DNA of 15,871 nt, taken from assembly GCA_946221025.1 (NCBI GenBank), contig CAMIMS010000040.1, positions 1-15,871 on the forward strand. The letters run 5' to 3'. Shown piece by piece: positions 1-6,952 of this stretch. Position 1 is the first letter of the stretch; each line of letters starts with the position of its first letter. The notes under the pieces are model-generated. The model was not told the origin of the DNA. It saw only the letters and a program-made list of their open reading frames with translations, and made no database searches. A program made the position numbers and the translations under genes. The stretch comes from an uncultured Pseudoclavibacter sp. Its GTDB lineage: Bacteria > Actinomycetota > Actinomycetes > Actinomycetales > Microbacteriaceae.

Positions 1-16
1 CCGCGTACACGCTCTA

Positions 17-46
17 TTGCATGGCGGAACCACCAACCCGTAACTT
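17..46 (+). promoter_or_regulatory. Candidate sigma-70-type promoter of the heme oxygenase gene
   Basis: A -35-like TTGCAT (17-22) and a -10-like TAACTT (41-46, keeping the key T1, A2 and T6 positions) are separated by 18 bp. Transcription would start near position 52-54, inside the iron-box palindrome, about 27 nt before the ATG. Each hexamer matches consensus at only 3 of 6 positions. The call therefore rests mainly on spacing and on the position of the operator. Bases 1-16 show nothing recognisable. Confidence 0.45.
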
Positions 47-67
47 AGTTAGGTAAACCTAACTTCG
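47..67 (+). promoter_or_regulatory. DtxR/IdeR-type iron box upstream of heme oxygenase
   Basis: Positions 47-64 form an 8-2-8 inverted repeat, AGTTAGGT-AA-ACCTAACT, with perfect arms. Aligned to the DtxR consensus TTAGGTTAGSCTAACCTAA, bases 49-67 match at about 13 of 19 positions, including an intact TTAGGT half and CTAAC. The site lies just downstream of the proposed -10 box and ends 13 nt before the ATG, a good position for repression. In corynebacteria and other actinobacteria, DtxR/IdeR bound to Fe2+ represses heme-iron acquisition genes including heme oxygenase. Iron-dependent repression of the gene at 80 is therefore a well-grounded inference. The regulator itself is not encoded in this window. 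Confidence 0.82.
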
Positions 68-79
68 AACGGAGATCTC

Positions 80-799
80 ATGACGCAGACCGCGCCACTG
101 CACGCCTCCCGCCCCGCACCGGCACTCCCTGAGTCGGCCGCTAGCCCCGCCGACGAGCCGGCCACCGTCTCGGCCGCGCTTCGCGCATCCACCGCGACCG
201 CGCACGAACGCGCCGAGAACTCGAACTTCATCACCGAACTCATGTCCGGCAACCTCGACCTCACTTCGTGGTCGCGATTCCTCGAGCAGCTCGAAGCGAT
301 TTACGCCGCGCTCGAAGAGGTCCGACCCACTATCCCGGCGGATGCGCACATCGCTCCGCTCATGGATGAGCGCCTCGACCGCGCCGAGGCCATCCGCCGC
401 GACCTCGCGAAAGTTCAGGCCGAAACCGGAGCAGCACCCATCGGCGTGCTCCCGAGCACGGCCGCCTACGCCGAGCGCATCCGCCAGACCGCCGGCGACC
501 CGGTGCGCTACCTCGCCCACCACTACACGCGCTACCTCGGCGACCTTTCCGGCGGGCGCATCATCAAGGTGAAGCTCGACCAGCACTACGACCTCGCCGC
601 CGATTCGGCCGCGTTCTTCGACTTCGGCAACCTGCAGCCGGTCCCCTTCAAGCGGGCATACCGCGCGACCCTCGACGAGTGGAACCTCGGCGCGGATGGG
701 CTGCGCCAGCTCACCGAGGAGGCGAGCGCATCCTTCGCCGCGAACGAAGCGGTCTTCGCCGAACTCATGCAGTACGAGCGGGTCGACGTCGCCGCCTAG
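80..799 (+). CDS. hmuO: Biliverdin-producing heme oxygenase (HmuO type)
   Basis: Heme oxygenase cleaves heme with O2 and reductant to biliverdin, CO and Fe2+ in the cytoplasm, freeing iron from imported heme. The 239-residue product shows the proximal helix ASTATAHERAENS, with the probable heme-ligand His42. It also has the hallmark distal-helix motif YLGDLSGG at about 152-159 (GDLSGG 154-159), preceded by a YLAHHYTR stretch typical of bacterial HmuO. It is longer than the roughly 215-residue corynebacterial enzyme because of an Ala/Pro-rich N-terminal leader of about 30 residues. The leader has no membrane segment and is probably disordered. The ATG at 80 has GGAG at 71-74 with a 5-nt spacer, and no other Met lies before the catalytic core. 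The gene is monocistronic, with an iron box before it and a strong hairpin after it. No heme importer or reductase partner lies in the window. The family call is firm; the role in iron supply follows from the family and the iron box. Confidence 0.95.
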   Translation: MTQTAPLHASRPAPALPESAASPADEPATVSAALRASTATAHERAENSNFITELMSGNLDLTSWSRFLEQLEAIYAALEEVRPTIPADAHIAPLMDERLDRAEAIRRDLAKVQAETGAAPIGVLPSTAAYAERIRQTAGDPVRYLAHHYTRYLGDLSGGRIIKVKLDQHYDLAADSAAFFDFGNLQPVPFKRAYRATLDEWNLGADGLRQLTEEASASFAANEAVFAELMQYERVDVAA

Positions 800-849
800 C
801 TGAAGCTAAGCCCTGGCGCACCCTGGCTCGCGAGCACCTACTCCGAACG

Positions 850-886
850 GAGTGAGGCCGGAACCCCAAGGGTTCCGGCCTCACTC
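850..886. terminator. Bidirectional hairpin terminator between convergent genes
   Basis: Arms 850-866 and 870-886 are perfectly complementary over 17 bp (core GGCCGGAACC/GGTTCCGGCC), with a 3-nt CAA loop. The hairpin lies between the end of the heme oxygenase gene (799) and the end of the convergent metallopeptidase gene (915). It lacks a clear T-tract on either side, which is common for high-GC actinobacterial terminators. Because it is symmetric, it can serve both genes. Confidence 0.85.
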
Positions 887-914
887 ATTCACGCATTCGG
901 CCTGCTCGATCGCG

Positions 915-1874
915 CTACAGGCTCTGCGCGCTGAACGTGTCGCACTGCTGCCATCCACCCTGGTAACCGGCCATGAACCAGCGCTGACGCTGCTCGGACG
1001 AGCCGTGCGAGAACGCCTCCGGGTTCACCTCGCCCCGAGCCTGCTCCTGGATGTGGTCATCACCGACGGCCGCGGCCGCGTCGAGGGCGTTGCGGATCTG
1101 CTCTTCGGTCAGCGGCTGGATGAGTTGCGTGCCACCCTCATCGGTGGTGGTGGATGCATTCTTCGCCCACGCGCCCGCGAAGCAGTCGGCCTGCAGCTCC
1201 GAGCGCACCGCATCCGACTCCGGGCCGGTCTTGCGGTTGTCGATCTGCTGCAGCACACCGAGCTCGTACTGCATGTGGTGACCCCACTCGTGCGCGACGA
1301 TGTACAGCTGCGCCATCGGGCCGTCCTTCGCGCCAAACTGCTGCTCGAGCAGTTGGAAGAAGGCCGCATCGATGTAGATCGAGCGATCGGCCGGGCAGTA
1401 GAACGGGCCGACATCGTTGGATGCGGTGCCGCAGGCCGATTGGGTGCGCCCGTCGTAGAGCACGAACCCGGGCGTCTGGTACTTCACGCCGAGCGCGTCC
1501 TGCTGGCTCGACCAGTACGCATCCAGCGAGTTCTGCGCACCGACCATGCGGCAGTCGACGTGCTTGTTCGCGTCTTCACCGGTGCGGCAGTGCTCAAGGT
1601 TCTGGCCCTGCCCCTGCTGCGACTGCGATTGCTGCTGGGGCTGCTGGCCGCCCTGGGAACCACCGAACAGGTTGCCGCCGAACATGAACAGCAGCAGCAC
1701 GATGAACAGGATGGTGCCGAAGCTACCGCCGCCAAGGAGCAGCCCCGGGTTCGGCATGCGTCCGCGAGGGCGACGGCCGCCGCCACCACCGAAACCGCCG
1801 AAACCGCCACCCGAAGAGCCACTGCGACGGCTCACGCCACCGGTGTTCAACCGCGCGTTGTCGTTGAAGGTCAT
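915..1874 (-). CDS. Membrane-anchored neutral zinc metallopeptidase (YpfJ/Zn_peptidase family)
   Basis: This 319-residue protein belongs to the putative neutral zinc metallopeptidase family (Pfam Zn_peptidase, E. coli YpfJ). Its substrates are not established. The N-terminus is Gly/Arg-rich (about 10-50), followed by one hydrophobic segment (about 51-68) and a Gln/Gly-rich linker (about 72-92). The catalytic domain follows. The zinc site is AHEWGHH (HEXXH at 195-199), with a likely third ligand and active-site support in RSELQADCFAGAW (E226). Six cysteines (96, 108, 148, 160, 231, 311) suit an extracytoplasmic, disulfide-bearing domain. With positive charges before the segment, an N-in/C-out orientation is inferred. 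The ATG at 1874 is preceded by GGTAGGG with a 7-nt spacer, a modest ribosome-binding site. The gene stands alone between two terminators; an Arg- and Gly-rich cytoplasmic tail of this type is common in actinobacterial members. Confidence 0.9.
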   Translation of the reverse strand: MTFNDNARLNTGGVSRRSGSSGGGFGGFGGGGGRRPRGRMPNPGLLLGGGSFGTILFIVLLLFMFGGNLFGGSQGGQQPQQQSQSQQGQGQNLEHCRTGEDANKHVDCRMVGAQNSLDAYWSSQQDALGVKYQTPGFVLYDGRTQSACGTASNDVGPFYCPADRSIYIDAAFFQLLEQQFGAKDGPMAQLYIVAHEWGHHMQYELGVLQQIDNRKTGPESDAVRSELQADCFAGAWAKNASTTTDEGGTQLIQPLTEEQIRNALDAAAAVGDDHIQEQARGEVNPEAFSHGSSEQRQRWFMAGYQGGWQQCDTFSAQSL

Positions 1875-1943
1875 GCGGTGACCCTACCTGCACGCCCTCG
1901 CGACACCTCCGAACCGGCCCGTTCGCATCCGTCCGGAAACGAC

Positions 1944-1987
1944 GCCGCCCCGCGCCATCCGACGGACGATCGGATGAGCGGGGCGGC
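1944..1987 (-). terminator. Hairpin terminator of the acyl-CoA oxidase-like gene
   Basis: A two-tier hairpin has an outer stem of 10 bp (1944-1953 with 1978-1987, GCCGCCCCGC/GCGGGGCGGC). After a small internal bulge comes an inner stem of 7 bp (1956-1962 with 1970-1976, CATCCGA/TCGGATG) with a 7-nt loop. It begins 20 nt past the stop codon of the - strand gene ending at 2007. On the - strand it is followed by only a short T run. Bases 1875-1943 would then hold the promoter of the metallopeptidase gene, but no convincing -10/-35 pair was seen there. Confidence 0.8.
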
Positions 1988-2006
1988 TTGCGTACTGGTT
2001 GCGAGA

Positions 2007-4334
2007 CTACTTCGCTTCGGTCGACTCGGCAGCCAGGTAGGGGTTCGCGACGCGCTCGGTGATGCGCGTGTCGTGAGCCTTGTCGGCGTGCTGCGGGTCG
2101 GGGCCGACCGACGCCGCCGCGGCCACAGGCTCCTCGTTCACCCGCGAACCGGCCGCATCGGTGCTGCCGATCAGTCCGCGAACCCAGGCCACCGGGTCGT
2201 CGAGGAAGTCGACGCGCTCAGCGCGCGCTGCCTCTGCGGCGGCGGCCTCTTCGGCGCGCTTGGCCTCGCGCTCCTTGCGCTGCTCCTCCTTGTAGCGGGC
2301 GTGCTCGCTGATCGGGGCATTGCCCGAGGCGCGCTGCTGCTCGAAGTAGGCGTGCGCCTCATCCTGGCGCTTCTGCTCGATACCGGTCGCGATCGTGGCG
2401 CGCAGGTGCTCATCCGTGTATCCGAACGCGTCGACGAGGTCCTGCGCGTGGGGGCGCAGCTTGGCGAGCATGCGGTTGATGAGCGTCGGCAGCACCGCGG
2501 CGCGCTGCGGCGAGAGACGGCCGTTGGTGACGTACCAGGCGAGGTCGGACTCGATGCGGGTGAGGCCGTACAGGTCGCGCAGCATCGTGAGCACGCGCTT
2601 GGAGGTCTCATCCTTCACCTGGTTCAGCCCGTCGGTGAACGCCTCCCACATGAGCAGCTCCACGTGAGCGCGGGCCGCTTCGATGAGCTCGTACTGGTTG
2701 TCGTTGAACAGCGCGGCAGCCTCGGCCTGCGAGAGCTTCTTGGCGTTGCGCATGCGCCCGGCAATACCGGCGATCGAGTCGGCGACGCGGCTGGTGAGCA
2801 GCGCGTGCTGTGTTTCGGGGCGACGCATCCAGTGCGCCGAGCGGGCGTTCTGGCCCATATCGGCAACGGTCTGCGTGACCGCGCGAAGACGCGAACCCGA
2901 GAACACGCGCTGCGCTGCCTGGCCGGCAAAGAGCATCGCGGTTTCGCGCTGGTCGAGCCCCGCGAACTGCGCCGAGTAGTCGGTGAGCAGGCGCTTGCCC
3001 ACCAGCTGCAGCAGCACATTGTTGTCGCCCTCGAAGGTCGTGTAGATGTCGAGGTCGGCGCGCAGCTGCACGAAGCGGTTCTCGGCGATGAACCCGGCAC
3101 CACCGCACGCTTCGCGGAATTCCTGCAGACCGTGGATCGCGTTCCAGGTCGAGAGTGCCTTGATGCCCGCGGCGAAGGTTTCAAGGTCTTCACGGTTCTC
3201 GGGGGTGTCTTCCTCGCCCGAAAACACAGCTTGGAAGCGGCTGAGCAGCTGCTCCTGCGCGAAGGTCTGCGCGTAGGCGGTCGCAAGGTAGGGCAGCAAG
3301 CGGCGCTGGTGCAGCTGGTAGTCGAGCAGCACCGTCTCGCGGTCGGGGTCGGCCGAGGTGAACTGGCGGCGCTGGTTCGCGTAGGTGACGGCGATGTCAA
3401 GGCCCGCGCGAAGCGCGACGGTCGAACCACCGGTGAGCGAGACGCGACCCTGCACCAGGGTGCCGAGCATCGTGAAGAAGCGGCGGCCCGGGCTCTTAAT
3501 GGGGCTCGAGTAGGTGCCGTCCTCGGCGACGTCGCCGTAGCGGTTGAGGAGGTCTTCGCGCGGGATGCGCACATTGTCAAAGCTCAGGCGCCCGTTGTCG
3601 ATACCGTTCAGGCCGCCCTTGAGACCGTCATCCTCGCTCGTGATGCCCGGAAGCATCTTCCCGTCGGGCGTGCGGATGGGCACGAAGAACGCGTGCACGC
3701 CGTGGTTGACGCCCTTGGTGATCAGCTGCGCGAACACGACCGCAGCCTGGCCGTGCAGGGCGGCGTTACCGAGGTAGTCCTTCGTGGCGGCACGGAAGGG
3801 GGTGTTGATGACGAATTCCTGCGTCTTCTCGTCGTAGGTCGCGGTGGTCGCGAGCGAGGCCACATCCGATCCGTGACCGATCTCGGTCATGGCATAGGCG
3901 CCCGGCAGCTTGAAGCTGACGATGTCGGCGAGGTACTTCTCGTGGTGACGCTTCGTGCCAAGGTGCAGCACCGCCGAAGCGAACAGACCCCACTGCACGC
4001 CCGACTTGATCTGCAGGCTCGGGTCGGCGAGCACCGTCTCTTCGAAGAAGGCGATGTTGCCGGCGTGGTTGTTTCCACCCCCGGCGACCGGGCCGAACGG
4101 GCGGGCCATATCGGCCTTCTTCGGCATCTTCGCGAGCTGGCCGAGCACGCGCTCGCGGTGCTCATTCATGCCGAGCAGCGGGTCGCGCTGCATCTCCGGG
4201 TCGGCCGCGAGACGGCGGCCCTCCAGGCGCTCCTTTTTCCACTGACCGAGGAGGATGTCAGCGACCTCATCCACGTTGATGCGGCGCGCTGGCGCGGCGG
4301 GGTTGTTCGCCGCAGAGGTCTGCGAGTTCGTCAC
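2007..4334 (-). CDS. Acyl-CoA oxidase-like FAD flavoenzyme (acyl-CoA dehydrogenase superfamily)
   Basis: The product (775 residues from the GTG chosen here) should catalyse the first, alpha,beta-desaturating step of fatty acyl-CoA beta-oxidation. Numbered from that start, AYAMTEIGHGSD (146-157) is the superfamily motif near the flavin. A PGRRFFTMLGTLVQGRVSL segment and a YANQRRQF segment are typical of acyl-CoA oxidases. REACGG lies at 407-412, and TTFEGDNNVLLQL carries the probable catalytic base E435. The start is set by AAGGAG (CTCCTT on the + strand, 4341-4346), 6 nt before the GTG at 4334. The longer ATG frame beginning at 4349 contains that Shine-Dalgarno inside its own coding sequence and has no good site of its own. 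The C-terminus adds a charged Glu/Ala/Arg helix (about 679-708), probably a coiled coil, and an acidic tail ending YLAAESTEAK. Whether it passes electrons to O2 (oxidase) or to ETF (dehydrogenase) cannot be told from motifs alone. Confidence 0.88.
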   Translation of the reverse strand: MTNSQTSAANNPAAPARRINVDEVADILLGQWKKERLEGRRLAADPEMQRDPLLGMNEHRERVLGQLAKMPKKADMARPFGPVAGGGNNHAGNIAFFEETVLADPSLQIKSGVQWGLFASAVLHLGTKRHHEKYLADIVSFKLPGAYAMTEIGHGSDVASLATTATYDEKTQEFVINTPFRAATKDYLGNAALHGQAAVVFAQLITKGVNHGVHAFFVPIRTPDGKMLPGITSEDDGLKGGLNGIDNGRLSFDNVRIPREDLLNRYGDVAEDGTYSSPIKSPGRRFFTMLGTLVQGRVSLTGGSTVALRAGLDIAVTYANQRRQFTSADPDRETVLLDYQLHQRRLLPYLATAYAQTFAQEQLLSRFQAVFSGEEDTPENREDLETFAAGIKALSTWNAIHGLQEFREACGGAGFIAENRFVQLRADLDIYTTFEGDNNVLLQLVGKRLLTDYSAQFAGLDQRETAMLFAGQAAQRVFSGSRLRAVTQTVADMGQNARSAHWMRRPETQHALLTSRVADSIAGIAGRMRNAKKLSQAEAAALFNDNQYELIEAARAHVELLMWEAFTDGLNQVKDETSKRVLTMLRDLYGLTRIESDLAWYVTNGRLSPQRAAVLPTLINRMLAKLRPHAQDLVDAFGYTDEHLRATIATGIEQKRQDEAHAYFEQQRASGNAPISEHARYKEEQRKEREAKRAEEAAAAEAARAERVDFLDDPVAWVRGLIGSTDAAGSRVNEEPVAAAASVGPDPQHADKAHDTRITERVANPYLAAESTEAK

Positions 4335-4349
4335 GATGCTCTCCTTCAT

Positions 4350-4558
4350 TGAAGCTCGCTGTGATGCGCGCGCTCTTGGCGCGCGATGCTGCCCCTACGG
4401 TACGCCCGTCTCCAAACTTTCACGAGGCGATACGTAGGCCTCCTACAAACGCGAGCCGCTACGGGCGCACCCACTCATGGGGCGCGCACAAGCGCCCCAA
4501 AACACGCGACCGACCGGGTCGAAGCATGTCTCGAGCACACGCATCCGGGAAACGCGAA
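4350..4558 (-). promoter_or_regulatory. Upstream region of the acyl-CoA oxidase-like gene
   Basis: This roughly 210-bp non-coding stretch should carry the promoter of the - strand gene starting at 4334. Two small symmetric elements are visible. One is a 7-bp hairpin, CGCGCGC/GCGCGCG (4367-4373 with 4379-4385, loop TCTTG), which would lie in the 5' leader. The other is a 13-bp inverted repeat, GTAGG-CCT-CCTAC (4434-4446), that could be a repressor operator. I found no convincing -10/-35 pair and no believable small gene on either strand. Confidence 0.4.
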
Positions 4559-4599
4559 CCGGCCCTCGGGATGCGCGATGATCGCATCCCGAGGGCCGG
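4559..4599 (-). terminator. Hairpin terminator of the ABC exporter operon
   Basis: The arms 4559-4575 and 4583-4599 are perfectly complementary over 17 bp (CCGGCCCTCGGGATGCG with its complement) and enclose a 7-nt loop, CGATGAT. The hairpin begins 44 nt downstream of the permease stop codon at 4643 on the - strand. Its position fits termination of the exporter operon before the acyl-CoA oxidase promoter. The T-rich tail is weak. Confidence 0.85.
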
Positions 4600-4642
4600 C
4601 CGGTTTCTCGGCGCCGACGCACCGAGCCGTCCGCCTGCAGCG

Positions 4643-5923
4643 TTAGGCGCTCTTCAGGGATTCGCGGAACGTCACCCGGCTTCCAATGCGCAGAATCGAG
4701 TTCTCGTACATGCGCGCCGCGAGCGCGATCACCGCGATGAACGTCACGATGAGAATCGCGAGCGACACGATCGGCTCCCACCACTCGGCCGTTCCCATCG
4801 CCATGCGCATCGGCATCGTGATAGGTGAGGAGATCGGAACGTAGCTGAGCACGCGCATGACGGCCTCGTTGTCGTTGAAGAAGATCGCCAGCATGTACGG
4901 CGTCATCGCGAGGATCATGAGCGGGCTCGAGACAGAGCCGAGTTCCGATTCGCGCGTGACCATCGCGCCAATCGCGCTGTACATCGAGGCGAACAGCAGG
5001 AATCCGGGGATGAAGAACACGAGGAACCAGAGCATTCCCGGCCCGAACATGCTCACCGCCTCCATCTGCCCGGTGAGCGCGAACGCTCCGAGCGCAGTGA
5101 GCGCAATGAGCGCAATCTGGCCGATCGCAAGCAGTCCGTTCCCGAGAATCTTGCCCGCGAGAATCGCCCGCGGCGTCACGGTGGCAAGCAGAATCTCAAC
5201 AATGCGGCTCGACTTTTCTTCGACGACCGTTTGCGCGATCTGCATGCCGTAACCGATCACACCGAACAGGAATGCGACGCCGAACATGATTGCGAGCGTG
5301 TAGCCGAGCCAGATCGGCGGGCCGGCTTCTTCTTCGTTCTCGAGTGAGTACCCCTCGGGAGAAACTGTCAGCGCCGACATCACGGCATTCGACGGGGCGT
5401 CAATGCCGAGCACCACGGCGGGAACATCGGTGGCCGCCTCGACCGGTTCACGGTTGAGGTCGTAGACGGTCACGCCACCGAGCTCGGTGGGCTTGGCGAC
5501 GACCGAGCCCACCTCATCGGCACGCATGAGGTCGATGCCCTCCTGCGCGCTCTTGACCGACACGATTTCCATCCCTGCCTCGGTGAGCCGCTCGGTGTGC
5601 TCACCCTCAACCTGTTCGGTCACGGCCACCTTCGACGGCTCCGCGTTGCCGCCGAACGGGCCGCCCGAAAACGAGGAAAGCAGTGGCGAGAGCAGGATGT
5701 AGCCGAGGATCAGCAGCAGCGTGATCGCGAGCCCCCACTGGAATGACTTCGTGCGAACGTGCGTGACGATCTCGCGCTTCGCGATGAGAAGCACATTGCG
5801 CATTGACGAATTGGATGCGTTACCGCTGGACGGGCGCTGCGGTCGGTTCGCGTTCGGGGCCGACACCCCGGGAGCAGGTTGCGGCACCGGCTGGTGGTTC
5901 GGCTGGGAGATTGGCGCGCTCAT
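4643..5923 (-). CDS. ABC-2 type transporter permease (NatB-like)
   Basis: This is the membrane half of an exporter with the ATPase encoded immediately upstream. Length is 426 residues. A Pro/Asn/Gln-rich cytoplasmic leader (1-40) precedes RNVLLIAKREIVTHVRTKSF, the amphipathic entry helix typical of ABC-2 permeases. Membrane segments are seen at about 64-84, 205-229, 262-283, 296-318, 331-349 and 384-404. A large extracytoplasmic domain lies between the first two (about 85-204). The cytoplasmic loop VVEEKSSRIVEILL (233-246) is the classic coupling motif of NatB-type permeases and contacts the ATPase. The ATG overlaps the ATPase stop as ATGA and has GGAGG with a 7-nt spacer. Substrate is unknown. 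Relatives include sodium, antibiotic and peptide exporters, and the neighbouring two-component system points to a stress or drug-resistance role. A strong terminator follows. Confidence 0.92.
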   Translation of the reverse strand: MSAPISQPNHQPVPQPAPGVSAPNANRPQRPSSGNASNSSMRNVLLIAKREIVTHVRTKSFQWGLAITLLLILGYILLSPLLSSFSGGPFGGNAEPSKVAVTEQVEGEHTERLTEAGMEIVSVKSAQEGIDLMRADEVGSVVAKPTELGGVTVYDLNREPVEAATDVPAVVLGIDAPSNAVMSALTVSPEGYSLENEEEAGPPIWLGYTLAIMFGVAFLFGVIGYGMQIAQTVVEEKSSRIVEILLATVTPRAILAGKILGNGLLAIGQIALIALTALGAFALTGQMEAVSMFGPGMLWFLVFFIPGFLLFASMYSAIGAMVTRESELGSVSSPLMILAMTPYMLAIFFNDNEAVMRVLSYVPISSPITMPMRMAMGTAEWWEPIVSLAILIVTFIAVIALAARMYENSILRIGSRVTFRESLKSA

Positions 5924-6804
5924 GCCGTGACCTCCTTGTAGATGTTCGAAAGCTTTTCCTTGTAAGGACCGAATGAGATGACGGGCCCTCGCTCCATGGC
6001 GATGCGGAGCAATCGCTGCGCGTTGTCGGGGTTCTCGGTGTAGACGAGCGCGGTGCCCATGTCGAAGTCGAGCACCCGAATACCGGGCACCTCGCGCACC
6101 CAGCCCGCATCCGCCGTGGTTTCAATGCGATACATGCCGCGCGAGTGGTGATCCTGCAGTTCTTCGCGTGACCCCCGGGCCTTGATCTCGCCCGCGGCGA
6201 TGATGACGAGCTCATCCGACAGTCGCTCGACGACATCGAGCTGGTGGGATGAGAACAGCACCGGCACGTTGCGCCCCGCAAAGCGCTGCAGCACCCCGAG
6301 CACCGTCTCGACCGCATCCGGGTCGAGGCCCGAGAACGGCTCATCGAGGATGAGAAACTCCGGATCGTGCGCGAGCGTCACGGCGATCTGCACGCGCTGC
6401 TGGTTTCCGAGCGAGAGCTCTTCAAGCTTGTCGTTCGCGCGCTCGTCGAGTTGGAGTTCGGCGAGCAGCTCCTTCGCGTTCTTCGTCGCGCGCTCGGTGT
6501 CGAGGCCGTGCAGTTCGGCGAAGTACACGATCTGCTCGAGCACCTTCATCTTCGGGTAGAGACCGCGTTCTTCGGGCATGTAGCCAAAGCGTGCGCGGTC
6601 ACGCACCGTCAGGGGTGCGCCGTCGAGCAGCACTTCGCCGCCGTCGGGGTGCACGAGCCCGAGAATGGTGCGCATCGTCGTGGTTTTCCCGGCACCGTTG
6701 CCGCCGACAAAACCGGTGAGGCGGCCGGGCTTCACGTCGAAACTGACGTTGTTGAGCACCTGACGGTCGCCGTATCGCTTGGATATGGATCGAATTTCGA
6801 GCAC
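5920..6804 (-). CDS. ABC transporter ATP-binding protein (NatA/YhaQ-like)
   Basis: This 294-residue cytoplasmic ATPase powers the NatB-like permease encoded next. Motifs in order: Walker A GGNGAGKT (34-41); Q-loop region GYMPEERGLYPKM (about 74-86), where Glu stands in the usual Gln neighbourhood; signature LSLGNQQ (130-136) in place of LSGGQ; Walker B LILDEPF (151-157); D-loop SGLDPD; and H-loop His187 in SSHQ. The PEERGLYP and GNQQ variants are characteristic of the NatA/YhaQ subfamily rather than signs of decay. A C-terminal domain of about 80 residues follows the nucleotide-binding fold, as in other drug-type ABC-2 ATPases. The start is GTG at 6804 with AAAGGA 5 nt upstream. The stop overlaps the permease ATG by 4 nt, so the two are almost surely co-translated. 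A 148-nt gap separates it from the response regulator gene. Confidence 0.94.
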   Translation of the reverse strand: MLEIRSISKRYGDRQVLNNVSFDVKPGRLTGFVGGNGAGKTTTMRTILGLVHPDGGEVLLDGAPLTVRDRARFGYMPEERGLYPKMKVLEQIVYFAELHGLDTERATKNAKELLAELQLDERANDKLEELSLGNQQRVQIAVTLAHDPEFLILDEPFSGLDPDAVETVLGVLQRFAGRNVPVLFSSHQLDVVERLSDELVIIAAGEIKARGSREELQDHHSRGMYRIETTADAGWVREVPGIRVLDFDMGTALVYTENPDNAQRLLRIAMERGPVISFGPYKEKLSNIYKEVTA

Positions 6805-6952
6805 GGGGTTCCTTTCGCTCTCGTCACCGTCGCGACTAGCGGCGCGCGGCTTCGCAGGCGCTCCAAGTCAGCTGTTCGGCGACGCTTCGAGCGTAGGTTC
6901 GGGGCCCCGCGAGCAGATCGCCCGGCTGAACCATTTGCATCCCCCGCGTGAA
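6805..6952 (-). promoter_or_regulatory. Leader and probable promoter region of the ABC exporter genes
   Basis: This is the only sizeable gap inside the exporter/two-component block, so it is the likely site of a separate promoter for the ATPase-permease pair. It holds a 13-bp palindrome ACGCT-TCG-AGCGT (6882-6894) and a GGGGCCCC octamer (6901-6906 region). The palindrome is a possible operator for the response regulator encoded just upstream. No clear -10/-35 pair could be assigned. Read-through from the regulator gene also remains possible because no terminator hairpin is obvious. Confidence 0.35.

Noticed and set aside
130..136. Altered signature (LSLGNQQ) and Q-loop of the ABC ATPase considered as signs of inactivation (residue numbers of the 5920-6804 product)
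   Set aside because: PEERGLYP and GNQQ forms are normal for the NatA/YhaQ subfamily, and Walker A, Walker B and the H-loop are intact.
852..4352. A 1166-codon open frame on the + strand opposite the metallopeptidase and acyl-CoA oxidase-like genes
   Set aside because: It is in exact codon register with both - strand genes, so it stays open simply because those genes use no TTA, CTA or TCA codons. The translated product has no family features and runs across two unrelated genes and a terminator.
4386..4828. Possible small + strand genes in the gap before the ABC permease
   Set aside because: They cross the strong hairpin at 4559-4599 and run into the permease gene on the other strand. They show Arg/His/Pro-rich translations typical of shadow frames and have no convincing ribosome-binding site.
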